Of a stretch of DNA of 64,000 nt, positions 1 through 7,419 are shown piece by piece. How positions within the stretch are numbered: the stretch's first letter is position 1; the number at the start of each line of letters is the position of its first letter. The notes under the pieces are model-generated. The model worked only from the letters and a program-made list of their open reading frames with translations, did not search any database and was not told the DNA's origin. Source of the stretch: Natronorubrum tibetense GA33 (GTDB lineage Archaea > Halobacteriota > Halobacteria > Halobacteriales > Natrialbaceae); assembly GCF_000383975.1 (NCBI RefSeq), contig NZ_KB913021.1:62001-126000 (forward strand), written 5' to 3'. The translations under genes and the position numbers were made by a program.

Positions 1-1
1 G

Positions 2-328
2 ACGAACGAGCCGACGCCCCGGTTCGAACAACCACTCAGTGACGACCAGATCTGGACGATGCTCCAGACGGCTGCGAACAGCGCCCGGATCATGCCGATC
101 GTGAAGGGTGACTGGGAGTCGTCGACGCGCTCGTACGAGACGCGTGAGGACACAGCCCGCGCCCTGATCTTCGACCTGAGCTTCTACGCCGACTATCGGT
201 TCAGCCAGGTTCGCCGGTTGTTCCAGCAGACCGCAATGCGGGACGTCCTCACCAAGACGGAGATCGACGACATTGTCGAGGAGGCCTACATCCAGCAGAA
301 CGGACGGAGCTATCCAACGTTCGCATAA
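2..328 (+). CDS. C-terminal part of a plasmid/virus primase-polymerase-like protein (5' end outside window)
   Basis: The frame is open from base 2, so the true start lies left of the window. Visible: a helical C-terminus with the sequence order QIWTMLQTAANS, then DTARALIFDLSFYADYRFSQV and RRLFQQTAMRD. This order (nucleic-acid handling helix, 'D-x-A-L', 'LFRQSGL'-like block) is what I know from the C-termini of NrS-1-type primase-polymerases and related plasmid primases. The polymerase domain itself would be outside the window. Its position next to a PolB remnant and an Orc1 origin fits a replication module. Family assignment is by motif memory, so moderate. Confidence 0.5.
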   Translation, partial: TNEPTPRFEQPLSDDQIWTMLQTAANSARIMPIVKGDWESSTRSYETREDTARALIFDLSFYADYRFSQVRRLFQQTAMRDVLTKTEIDDIVEEAYIQQNGRSYPTFA

Positions 329-449
329 TGGTGAGGTAGGCCAGTTACGAAGTGCTTCTCACGGGGCAGAGCCCGCGGAGATTCCCAGAAGTCCGGGACT
401 GAAGCAGGAGATCCGCTGACACCGAGAAGGTCACACACAGAAGACGCAA

Positions 450-715
450 AACGTGGCGGTACTTAAACAGGCTCTCGAATAGGACCTTGCCGTCCATCCC
501 AGACAGGATATCGAGTACGCCGTCGTCGACGAGAAATCCTCACTGGACCACGTCGCCCTCGCCCCGTAGAGATCAACACCTACGACGCATTGTACTACGA
601 GACGCAGCTAGTCCGAGCTGCCGAGATCCTACTGTCTCCCTTTGACTGGAATTAGAACGACATCCGACGCGAGTTCAATGGAACACGTGTAGTCGATATC
701 ACGGACTGGGCCTAA
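450..715 (+). pseudogene. Decayed C-terminus of a family B DNA polymerase
   Basis: Three frame pieces read as the PolB tail. Frame 0 from 450 gives 'NVAVLKQALE-stop-DLAVHPRQ' and then DIEYAVVDEKSS. After a frameshift near 567, frame 2 gives EINTYDALYYETQLVRAAE and LLSPFDW. After a TAG at 653 it continues DIRREF to ITDWA-stop at 713. The 'Y-E-x-Q-L-x-R-A-A-E-x-x-L-S-P-x-x-W' block is typical of archaeal PolB C-termini. There is at least one frameshift and two nonsense codons, and no polymerase core nearby, so it is dead. It probably belonged to the same replicon as the adjacent primase remnant. Confidence 0.72.
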
Positions 716-719
716 CGAA

Positions 720-746
720 CCCCCTCCCCCCTTTTTCGAGTTGTAA
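720..746 (-). repeat. Origin recognition box (ORB), minus orientation
   Basis: The reverse complement reads TTACAACTCGAAAAAGGGGG, the same element found ten times on the plus strand in this module. It is the only inverted copy and faces the copy at 1084, so the AT-rich interval between them (747-1083) is bounded by convergent-type boxes. Confidence 0.75.
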
Positions 747-1083
747 ACTCGTGACGACGGGGAGGGGGTGAACAGAAAGAGGGGCTGCAAAACAGCCGAT
801 TGTGGCAGATACACGCGATAGAAGACCTGAACATCCATTTCTCTAAGTTACAACTAGGAATGCGAAAGTTTATGGTGCGCGTTATCTAACCATATCCGCA
901 ATGGGGACAAAAGAAATAAATCTTCTAGCCCAGCTAGAAGATTGGAATCTCTGGGTATATAAAATCTCCTCATCTCGCACATGGTTCCAATCTCGAGAAC
1001 TATCAGGTTTCATCGCCTCTACGTCCTATTTTGTGAACTCCATTCCCACTCCATGGGGTCTGGAGTGGTCTGCACCCGGCAAC

Positions 1084-1110
1084 TTACAACTCGAAAAAGG
1101 GGGGAGGGGG
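1084..1110 (+). repeat. ORB repeat, left array
   Basis: TTACAACTCGAAAAAGGGGG followed by AGGGGG. It matches the module consensus TTACWACTCGAAAACGGGGG-GTGT apart from AA for AC before the G-run. Confidence 0.8.
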
Positions 1111-1225
1111 TAGAAGGTTCGAGTATACCACACGAACTTCACCAACCATCATGTTTGTTAACCGGTATTACTCTCATTTGTGAACTGCTCCTACGAGCGT
1201 TACCCTTTCGCGACAATTCTGGTGC

Positions 1226-1249
1226 TTACTACTCGAAAACGGGGGGTGT
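1226..1249 (+). repeat. ORB repeat, left array
   Basis: TTACTACTCGAAAACGGGGG then GTGT: a full consensus copy, identical in its core to the copies at 3019, 4747 and 4821. It is now separated from the next box (2956) by the TnpB element. Confidence 0.85.
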
Positions 1250-1421
1250 GGGATACACCGTTTCACCCTAAGCATCATTCGCAAAATTCAGCCGATATAT
1301 ATCTGCTTCTATCTTTAGACAGCGAGAGAACCATCTCGAATAGTCTGCAACTCTTTTGTCCGGTACGGTAGTCGGCAGTAACAACGTACGAAAACTGCGA
1401 AGTCACGATCGAGAAGGCGAA

Positions 1422-1506
1422 GGAGCGCCGCTACACGGCGCTCCGAAGCGTTGTCACTTGTCATGCATCTTCCTGACCGATTCACTCGGTCAGTTTGGGA
1501 AGTGAC
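1422..1506. other. Cluster of perfect hairpins left of the TnpB gene
   Basis: GGAGCGCCG/CGGCGCTCC forms a 9-bp stem with a 5-nt loop (1422-1444). GTCACTT/AAGTGAC (1453-1459, 1500-1506) encloses TGACCGA/TCGGTCA (1474-1480, 1486-1492). IS200/IS605 elements have subterminal hairpins, so this could be the left end of the TnpB element. It could equally be part of the origin. The exact element end cannot be fixed. Confidence 0.5.
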
Positions 1507-1620
1507 CTGTTTAGGACGGGCGTGAATCGCGTCGCTTGAATACCCAATCACCGCCGATTGCTAACTGGATATTCCATGTTAATCCACACCATTAAGCAGG
1601 ATTACTTACATAGGCTATAT

Positions 1621-2871
1621 ATGGTGGTTCAGGTCACTCGAACCTACGTTAGTTCTATTCAGAACCACCGACAGGTCTGTGATAGTCTCGACTCGCTCGG
1701 CGATTCCGCCTCAAAAATCTGGAACGTCGCCCGATGGACAGCAGACCGAATCTGGAACGCAATCGGCAAAATCCCAGATGTAGGAACGCTGAAAGCCTAC
1801 ATGAAGAACCAAGCGTGCTGGAAGGACCTGAACGCCCAATCCAGTCAGAAAGTCATTGAAGAACTTTCCGACGCTTTCCAGTCGTGGTTCGACCTGCGAC
1901 AGAAAAACCCGAAGGCGAATCCGCCAGGCTACCGCAAACACGGCAACACACGTCCACGGAGCACGATCACGTTCAAAGCAGACGGGTTCAAACACGACCC
2001 CAAGAACAACCGTGTTCGACTCTCAAAAGGGTCGAACCTCAAAGCGTATTGGTCGGACTTCCTGCTCTGCGAATACCAGACCCGTCCCGACGTTGACCTC
2101 TCGGAAGTCAACAAGGTGCAGAACGTTCGCGCGGTCTGGAATGGCGACGAGTGGGAACTACACTTCGTCTGCAAAGTCGACCTCGAAACCAGCGACTCAG
2201 CAGGTGACGAAGTTGCAGGCATTGACCTCGGCATCAAGAACCTCGCCACGGTCGCGTTCCCCGACGAATACGTTTTGTACCCTGGCAACTCGCTCAAGCA
2301 GGACAAACACTACTTCACACGTGCGGAGTACGACACAGAGGGCGAGAACGGTCCGTCGGAGAAGTCGAGGTGGGCGCGTCGAAAACTCGCAGAGCGCGAA
2401 ACTCACTTCTACCACGTCCTCGCGGACACTATCATCACTGAATGCGTTGAACGAGGTGTTGGAACGCTGGCAGTGAGCTGGCCCGAAAACGTGCGTAAGT
2501 CCGACTGGGGAAAGACCGGAAACAAGAAGTTGCACACGTGGGCGTTTGACCGCATCTACCAGTATCTCACATACAAAGCCGAGATATGTGGTGTCGAGGT
2601 GCTGAAAGAGAACGAGTGGAACACCTCGAAGACCTGCTCAAAGTGTGGTGAGGACACGAAGTCGAATCGTGTCGAACGTGGCCTGTACGTTTGCTCGTCG
2701 TGTGGGTTGGTGGCCAATGCGGATTGTAACGGGGCGGAGAATATGCGTCAGAAGATAACTCCGAGTCCTCATGGCGAGGATAGGAGTAACGGCTGTGTGG
2801 CACAGCCATCGGTACACTTGTTCGACCGCGAGAGCGGGACGTTTCGCACGAAAGGACAGGTCGTATCGTAG
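1621..2871 (+). CDS. tnpB: TnpB, RNA-guided RuvC-like endonuclease of an IS1341-type element
   Basis: About 416 residues from the ATG at 1621; an upstream in-frame ATG (1558) would add residues unlike the family. RuvC motifs are in order: GIDLGIKN with D near 202, SWPENV with E near 289, and ADCNGAENM with D near 368. A four-cysteine zinc ribbon (CSKCGE ... CSSCG, about 339-361) lies between the last two. The N-terminus has the helical, QSWFDLRQKNPKANPPGY-type region of OrfB proteins. All catalytic residues are present, so it should be active. TnpB proteins cut DNA opposite a guide carried by an RNA that overlaps the 3' end of their own gene. That role is family knowledge. Confidence 0.93.
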   Translation: MVVQVTRTYVSSIQNHRQVCDSLDSLGDSASKIWNVARWTADRIWNAIGKIPDVGTLKAYMKNQACWKDLNAQSSQKVIEELSDAFQSWFDLRQKNPKANPPGYRKHGNTRPRSTITFKADGFKHDPKNNRVRLSKGSNLKAYWSDFLLCEYQTRPDVDLSEVNKVQNVRAVWNGDEWELHFVCKVDLETSDSAGDEVAGIDLGIKNLATVAFPDEYVLYPGNSLKQDKHYFTRAEYDTEGENGPSEKSRWARRKLAERETHFYHVLADTIITECVERGVGTLAVSWPENVRKSDWGKTGNKKLHTWAFDRIYQYLTYKAEICGVEVLKENEWNTSKTCSKCGEDTKSNRVERGLYVCSSCGLVANADCNGAENMRQKITPSPHGEDRSNGCVAQPSVHLFDRESGTFRTKGQVVS

Positions 2872-2903
2872 ACCGGCAAATATCCCAACCGCGGTACGGG
2901 AAG

Positions 2904-2933
2904 CCTCGTCGTTTACGGCGAGGAGGATGTCAC
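2904..2933 (+). ncRNA. Right-end hairpin / probable 3' end of the TnpB guide-RNA scaffold
   Basis: CCTCGTCG-TTTA-CGGCGAGG forms an 8-bp stem including one G-T pair, followed by AGGATGTCAC. In IS605-type elements the right-end sequence is also the scaffold of the reRNA/omegaRNA, and the bases just beyond it act as guide. Here the guide would start about 2934 and run into the ORB at 2956. Confidence 0.55.
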
Positions 2934-2955
2934 ACTCAGTGCGACTCACTGTTAC

Positions 2956-3202
2956 TTACAACTCGAAAATGGGGCGGGTGGGAGAATCTAACCAGGTGTG
3001 ATGACGCTCCTCGAAGTCTTACTACTCGAAAACGGGGGGTCTGGGTCATCGAGGGAGTTCGACGATAGAGATTCCTGGCGATCCCTTACAACTCGACAAC
3101 GGAGGGTGTTAGATGCCGAAGACGGTATCTGGCTGGTTTCGGGAATACACGGCTGTAGTTGTTAGATAGCCTGTTTTCACCCGGTTACAACTCCACAAGG
3201 GT
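2956..3202 (+). repeat. ORB cluster just upstream of orc1/cdc6
   Basis: Boxes at 2956-2980 (TTACAACTCGAAAATGGGGC), 3019-3041 (TTACTACTCGAAAACGGGGG) and 3086-3109 (TTACAACTCGACAACGGAGG), plus a degenerate half-site at 3185-3202 (TTACAACTCCACAAGGG). All are in plus orientation and spaced 63, 67 and 99 nt. They lead directly into the orc promoter, so the initiator probably also controls its own gene. Confidence 0.85.
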
Positions 3203-3207
3203 CCACA

Positions 3208-3215
3208 TTTTTATA
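3208..3215 (+). promoter_or_regulatory. TATA box of orc1/cdc6
   Basis: TTTTTATA lies 24-31 nt before the ATG at 3239, the spacing expected if transcription starts at or next to the start codon. This suggests a leaderless mRNA and supports the 3239 start over the in-frame ATG at 3332. Confidence 0.6.
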
Positions 3216-3238
3216 CCCAGAGTTCGAGGGGGTTCATA

Positions 3239-4723
3239 ATGGGACGAAAGGGACGTAGAGCAGGTTCGAATCATCCAGAAGGTGAAAAGGATCGCAAATC
3301 CTCCTCTGCTGCTCCTGATAATCCCGAGTCGATGGGTGAGGAGATAGATACGTCACAGTCGACGTTTGAGGATGGCTCGGAACTCGCCGATTCTTCTCAA
3401 GAGGCAACAAACGGTGGTGGCATCTCAATCCGGGATCGACTACAAACTGAGTCGTCTGGGGGGGTCTTCGCGAACAAAGACCTCGTTCGGTCAGATACCA
3501 TCATCGACGAGGATCGTATCGTCGGTCGTGATGACCAACTGGGCCGTGTCGTCGACAATCTGAAACCCGTGCTCCAGAACGAAGGCATCCCAGATATGCT
3601 TCTGAGTGGTCCTTCTGGAACTGGGAAGTCGCTCATCATTCATGCAGTCTGCAAACAGATCGTCGAACTGTGTGAATCTCAAGGCAAGACCTTCGGGGTC
3701 ATTTCAATCAACTGCGAGGGGCCGAAGACAGCAGATCGAGCTGTCTATCGGTTAGTTAAAGCTGCTGCCGACGACCTCGGCGTTGATCCTGGTGTTCCCC
3801 AAACCGGGGTCTCAACGGATCAGAAGTTGGAGCGACTGTACGAACTGATGCGCGAGTACTACGACGGTGTCATCTTCATTCTCGATGAAATCGATATGCT
3901 CGAGGGACCGTATCAGGAAGCAGAGTACAATTCTCTCATCTACCAGCTTTCACGGGCTCGAAAACTCGCCGATTTTGATGGGCCGATCTCACTCACGACT
4001 ATCACGAATTACGCCGATTTTATGAAGGACCTCAACAGCCGCGCACAGAGTTCTTACAATCCTGATGATATCTTCTTCGACGATTACGATGCGAACCAAC
4101 TCCGTAGTATTCTCCACAACCGACGAGATGCCTTCAAGCCAGAATCACTCTCAGATGACGTCGTTCCGCTTGTTGCCGCGTTCGGATCCCAAACACATGG
4201 TGATGCACGGAAAGCAATTGATCTCCTCAGATGGGCTGGCGAATTAGCCGAGCGGCGTGGAGCTGACACTGTTACCGAGACTGATGTCCGTGAAGCCCAG
4301 GAGAAATACACCGAAAATCGCAAACTACGCCATATTAGCGGGATATCCACTCAAAAGAAACTCTCCATCTACGCTGTGGCGGCTACTGCCCACTACGCAA
4401 GAGAACATCCTGAGTGGATACCTGCTGGACCTGCGTTCAAGACGTACCAATTCATTGCTGATACGATGGATTCGGATCAGTACAGTCGCGAGACGTTCGT
4501 AAATCACGTCACAGAGCAGAGTACGTACGGGGTATTGGACTCCGAGCGTCGAGGCAAGGGGCGAGGCAGAGGAGTGCATATGTATTTCTCCCTCTCCGAG
4601 GACCCGGAAACGATTATGGAGACGATTCGTGAGGATTCCCGGTTCGAAGATCTAGCTCACGAAGAGGCGACTATTAGCGCGGTTGTCCGCGAACGGCTGA
4701 AGCAGTTCCGGAGCAAGAACTAA
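3239..4723 (+). CDS. Orc1/Cdc6 replication initiator
   Basis: 494 residues. AAA+ core: Walker A GPSGTGKS at about 124-131, Walker B VIFILDEIDML at about 211-221, a sensor-1-like LTTITNYADF, and sensor-2 region GDARKAIDLLRWAGELAERR. A winged-helix C-terminus follows (about 390-494). The first 80 residues are a polar, low-complexity extension, making it longer than the usual 400-residue family member. Orc1/Cdc6 proteins bind ORBs, open the origin and load MCM. The boxes on both sides (1084-3109 and 4747-4929) are its obvious targets. This is the initiator of the local origin, not necessarily of the whole replicon. Confidence 0.95.
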   Translation: MGRKGRRAGSNHPEGEKDRKSSSAAPDNPESMGEEIDTSQSTFEDGSELADSSQEATNGGGISIRDRLQTESSGGVFANKDLVRSDTIIDEDRIVGRDDQLGRVVDNLKPVLQNEGIPDMLLSGPSGTGKSLIIHAVCKQIVELCESQGKTFGVISINCEGPKTADRAVYRLVKAAADDLGVDPGVPQTGVSTDQKLERLYELMREYYDGVIFILDEIDMLEGPYQEAEYNSLIYQLSRARKLADFDGPISLTTITNYADFMKDLNSRAQSSYNPDDIFFDDYDANQLRSILHNRRDAFKPESLSDDVVPLVAAFGSQTHGDARKAIDLLRWAGELAERRGADTVTETDVREAQEKYTENRKLRHISGISTQKKLSIYAVAATAHYAREHPEWIPAGPAFKTYQFIADTMDSDQYSRETFVNHVTEQSTYGVLDSERRGKGRGRGVHMYFSLSEDPETIMETIREDSRFEDLAHEEATISAVVRERLKQFRSKN

Positions 4724-4746
4724 TCTCACTCAGATTCTCCCCGCAC

Positions 4747-4929
4747 TTACTACTCGAAAACGGGGGGTGTTCGCGGCCTAGGGTGATTCGTTACAGCTCG
4801 AAAACGGGGGGTGTGACTCGTTACTACTCGAAAACGGGGGGTGGGTGAGCCAAGAGATTCGACGTTCTACTACATGTGATATGGTTTTTCCTCGATCTTT
4901 CCCATTTACAAATCGAAAACGGGGGGTGT
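4747..4929 (+). repeat. ORB cluster downstream of orc1/cdc6
   Basis: Four plus-oriented boxes: 4747-4770 and 4821-4844 (TTACTACTCGAAAACGGGGG), 4791-4814 (TTACAGCTCGAAAACGGGGG) and 4906-4929 (TTACAAATCGAAAACGGGGG), mostly followed by GTGT or GTGG. Spacings are 44, 30 and 85 nt. The stretch 4724-5027 holds nothing else that I can see. Confidence 0.88.
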
Positions 4930-5027
4930 ATCCTACGATTTTCTCGTCGGTGCCATTGATGACGAGGACATCGTGGAGAAACGACGGAAATGTGGAGTGT
5001 AAGTCCCCGATTCGTCTCTGTCTACGG

Positions 5028-5618
5028 TTATTTCTGTCCACTCACGAGAGCCTTGGCACACTCGACGAGGTCGTCCTCAGATTTCCACTGACAGAGCCGC
5101 CCAGTGTCGTCGAGCATCTCGAAGATCGCGGTCTGCATACCGCTATACGGGTTGTCAATGTCGATGCCTGTGTCGATCGAGTCTACATCCAACGAGTCAT
5201 ACTCACGCTTGAACACATGGGTCTTCGCGAAGTACTCCTCGAGGGCCGTAAAGTAGCCCTGTTCGACGAGGAAGCCGCCCTGGGCGTGTTCAGCGACTCC
5301 CACGATGAGGTCCGTGTAATCGGCGAGCAGCCGGAACTTGAGGTATGTGTTCGTCCATTCGCTCCGAATGTCGACCATCAGGAACGCATACGCATCGGGC
5401 TGCCGGTTGAGGCGATCTTTTACGAGCTGGAGTCGGTGGATTTCGGGACGTCCGTAACTGCCAAGGACGAAGTACGAATTCTCAGCTGAGAAGATTGGCG
5501 TGAGCTCCGCAACACTCTGTTTCAGCGCTTCGTACTCCTCCGGTGTGAGTGTGGTTTCGTGAAGATACTCGTCGGCTTTCTCGGCGAGTTCATTGATAGT
5601 GACCGGATCCTCACTCAT
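5028..5618 (-). CDS. Origin-linked hypothetical protein with a Rossmann-like fold
   Basis: 196 residues. I do not recognise a named family with certainty. Visible: an N-terminal helical part, then strand-rich SYFVLGSYGRPE, AFLMVDIR and DLIVGVAEHAQGGFLVEQGYF. The alternation and the glycine-rich 'GGFLVEQGY' with a conserved-looking Glu resemble nucleoside deoxyribosyltransferase/TIR-type folds, where such a Glu is catalytic; that is inference. It lies just right of the ORB cluster and is divergent from a winged-helix gene 121 nt away. It may be replicon maintenance or a defence effector. Confidence 0.7.
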   Translation of the reverse strand: MSEDPVTINELAEKADEYLHETTLTPEEYEALKQSVAELTPIFSAENSYFVLGSYGRPEIHRLQLVKDRLNRQPDAYAFLMVDIRSEWTNTYLKFRLLADYTDLIVGVAEHAQGGFLVEQGYFTALEEYFAKTHVFKREYDSLDVDSIDTGIDIDNPYSGMQTAIFEMLDDTGRLCQWKSEDDLVECAKALVSGQK

Positions 5619-5739
5619 CTAGCCGAGCCTTCTCCCGTACCCTGCTTTAATGTGGCGACCTCATTGGCCACCGTATCGCCTCAGACCGATTCGTATTTGA
5701 GCGAAACGCTTTTGCACACACTACCCGAACAACGAGGTA

Positions 5740-6150
5740 ATGAGTACGTCCGATCACCCGCCAAGCGATCTGGAATCCGTCCGGGAGCGACTCAGCGTTG
5801 TCACCCAGGAGACGCGGTTTGCGCTCCTCCAGGACATCCTCGGGCATCCGTCGGAATTACCGACGCTGAAGGAACTCGACTACGTCAACCCAAGCAAGAG
5901 CCAGACGACGATTCGCCAGCACCTCCAGCAGCTCGTCGACGCCGGCATCGTCGAGGAAGTGCTCCTGCCGGAGGATCGCCGGCAGAACGACCTGCCGTAC
6001 AAGTTCTACGGGATCAGTGAGAGTGGTCGACAGTTCCTCGAGGAGCATAAGCTCCATCGGGCACAAGACACGCTTCAAGAGATCTATGACCACGTGGAGA
6101 AGACCGACGACATCAAACGCTACGAAACTGCGCCGCGACCCGAGCGCTAA
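5740..6150 (+). CDS. Winged-helix transcriptional regulator
   Basis: 136 residues. The N-terminal half reads as an ArsR/MarR-type winged helix: ETRFALLQDILGHPSELPTL, then the recognition-helix region KSQTTIRQHLQQLVDAGIVEEV and a wing at about residues 75-95. The C-terminus is charged and helical. It is transcribed away from the Rossmann-like gene at 5028-5618, sharing a 121-nt intergenic space, so it is a candidate regulator of that gene and itself. No effector-binding domain is visible. Confidence 0.82.
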   Translation: MSTSDHPPSDLESVRERLSVVTQETRFALLQDILGHPSELPTLKELDYVNPSKSQTTIRQHLQQLVDAGIVEEVLLPEDRRQNDLPYKFYGISESGRQFLEEHKLHRAQDTLQEIYDHVEKTDDIKRYETAPRPER

Positions 6151-6221
6151 CAGCCCTTTTTCACTTCGCAGACGGGGTGTTACCCTGAACAACTGGCCAT
6201 TCAACTGAAGCGCTTCTTAGT

Positions 6222-6545
6222 CTATTCACCCGGGTTGACCGGGCCTTTATACTTCGATTTGATCTTGTCCCCTTCACGCCACTGCCAGTAGTAGTAGCGG
6301 TTGTCGTTGATATTCTTGATCGTGATCGTGGCCTTCGACGGGACGTCGTCCGGGAAGTCGTCTGCTCGTTCCTCCACCTCGTCTTGATCTGTCTCCCCCT
6401 CGAGACGAGTCTCGCGTTCCTTGTGTTCGGCTAACTCCTCGGCGTACGTAGCAACGTCACGGAGGCACTCCGGAGTGGACTCGTTGAGCGTGTTGACTAC
6501 TCCTGATGGGAGGATCGCTGGTGGGGTCGGTGGCTCGTAGGACAT
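6222..6545 (-). CDS. Small conserved haloarchaeal protein (DUF6788-like)
   Basis: 107 residues. An acidic coiled region (about 25-65, AEELAEHKERETRLEGE) is followed by a compact basic/aromatic C-terminus TITIKNINDNRYYYWQWREG then KSKYKGP. I associate that C-terminus with the DUF6788 family common next to mobile DNA; function unknown. A perfect 9-bp inverted repeat (6560-6600) lies 15 nt before the start codon, so this gene is probably under the same control as several genes at 34-52 kb. Confidence 0.7.
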   Translation of the reverse strand: MSYEPPTPPAILPSGVVNTLNESTPECLRDVATYAEELAEHKERETRLEGETDQDEVEERADDFPDDVPSKATITIKNINDNRYYYWQWREGDKIKSKYKGPVNPGE

Positions 6546-6559
6546 TGGCTGTTCTCGTG

Positions 6560-6600
6560 TTAACCAACACAGAACGCCAGATTATAGTTTTGTTGGTTAA
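6560..6600 (-). promoter_or_regulatory. Inverted repeat TTAACCAAC-N23-GTTGGTTAA
   Basis: Perfect 9-bp arms, ending 15 nt upstream of the start of the gene at 6222-6545. First of five copies in the window (others at 34172, 36729, 39152, 52164). Arm centres are 32 nt apart, about three DNA turns. The minus-strand spacer contains ACTATAA, a possible TATA element. Confidence 0.65.
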
Positions 6601-6681
6601 AACGGTGGTTTCGGTTCTCCACCCGCTGTCTGTAACACTACCCGAAACTTCTCTTAAATCAGTTTCATACTATGTTACGAC

Positions 6682-7298
6682 GTGCTCCGGCGCATCGAAC
6701 TCGAGGTGGTGAGAACCTCGAACGAGGCGACACGATCTCGGAACTCGTGACAAAGCTCGACCACAGCGAGAGTTATCTCTCTCGTGCTGTCGTAGACCCT
6801 GCTGAGGAGGGTTCGGTCTATACGGAGCGTGACGGCTGCCGAAAATGAGTCATCCCCTCGGATGCTCGGGCGATCGAGATATACTAGGATCTCGTCCGCC
6901 AACACTCCCGCATCGACTTCCCTGAGTTGTTGACGGGAAAAGCCCTCGAGTTCCTCTTTTACCTCGATCAGTCACGGGTCGTTGCTGACGCCGCCGAACG
7001 GAGCGGCAACTACCGCAACACCCTCAACTCGAAGGGCCTAGAGGAAGTCTCGCCGACGGAGCTCTGCTGTCACACGTTGCTGATTGACGACATCCGCCAC
7101 CGCTCGTACTGCCTCCTATTTCTCAGCCACGTCGGCGAGGGCAATCTTCGAAAGCGAGCGGCGAAATACGGCCTCAAAGACGAAATCGACGCTCTGTTCC
7201 AGTGCCTCGAGATCCAAGGTGAAGTTGAGGCTGACCGTCTTTCTGAGTGGCTAAAGTTCCAGGAGCTGGAGACTGACCTAGAGACATATTTTTATTGA
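6682..7298 (+). pseudogene. Decayed HTH regulator
   Basis: A GTG at 6682 opens VLRRIELEVVRTSNE. After a frameshift near 6720 the frame gives GDTISELVTKLDHSESYLSR (winged helix), stops at 6845 and 6881, then DFPELLTGKALEFLFYL, an internal gap, and TELCCHTLLIDD onward to a stop at 7296. The pieces are in family order for a roughly 400-residue haloarchaeal HTH protein I recall from plasmids, with the middle deleted. The open piece from 6927 alone could still make a 123-residue protein, but it lacks the HTH. Confidence 0.6.
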
Positions 7299-7419
7299 CA
7301 CGAACTTCTTTCGGACGCGAATATATTGAGAATGAGTCATACTGATCTTCTCTTGATAGGATTTGATCATGCGATAATCGTCCGTGATTCGATTATTGAT
7401 CGTTGAGACGCGATCGTAC

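Larger units (their letters stand above)
716..1620. other. Gene-free origin region: AT-rich interval, palindromes and two ORBs
   Basis: No credible gene. Between the boxes at 720-746 and 1084-1110 lies an AT-rich stretch (about 840-975) holding a perfect 10-bp palindrome with a 3-nt centre at 920-942 (arm ATCTTCTAGC) and a second inverted pair GATTGGAA/TTCCAATC at 939 and 984. Such an interval is a candidate unwinding element. A degenerate box-like GACGGGGAGGGGGTG sits at about 754-770. Hairpins at 1422-1506 are listed separately. Confidence 0.6.
1550..2933 (+). mobile_element. IS200/IS605-group (IS1341-type) element carrying only TnpB
   Basis: It contains a single intact tnpB and no tnpA. 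The right end is recognisable by the hairpin at 2904-2923 followed by GGATGTCAC ending at 2933, a form I know from haloarchaeal tnpB elements. The left end is uncertain (given as about 1550). No flanking direct repeat is expected for this family. The element sits inside the ORB array of the origin. Confidence 0.6.
720..4929. other. Replication origin (orc gene plus flanking ORB arrays)
   Basis: One initiator gene with at least ten full boxes around it, seven or so on the left and four on the right, is the standard layout of haloarchaeal chromosomal and plasmid origins. The left array is interrupted by the TnpB element. Whether it still fires cannot be read from sequence, although most boxes and the initiator are intact. 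Confidence 0.75.

Noticed and set aside
720-4929. CRISPR-like repeats near orc1/cdc6
   Set aside because: The repeats vary, spacing is irregular (30 nt to over 1 kb), and they surround an Orc1 gene; they are origin boxes. No cas genes.
5559-6020. Plus-strand frame overlapping the regulator at 5740
   Set aside because: Out of frame with the clear winged-helix protein and rich in Pro/Arg; a shadow.
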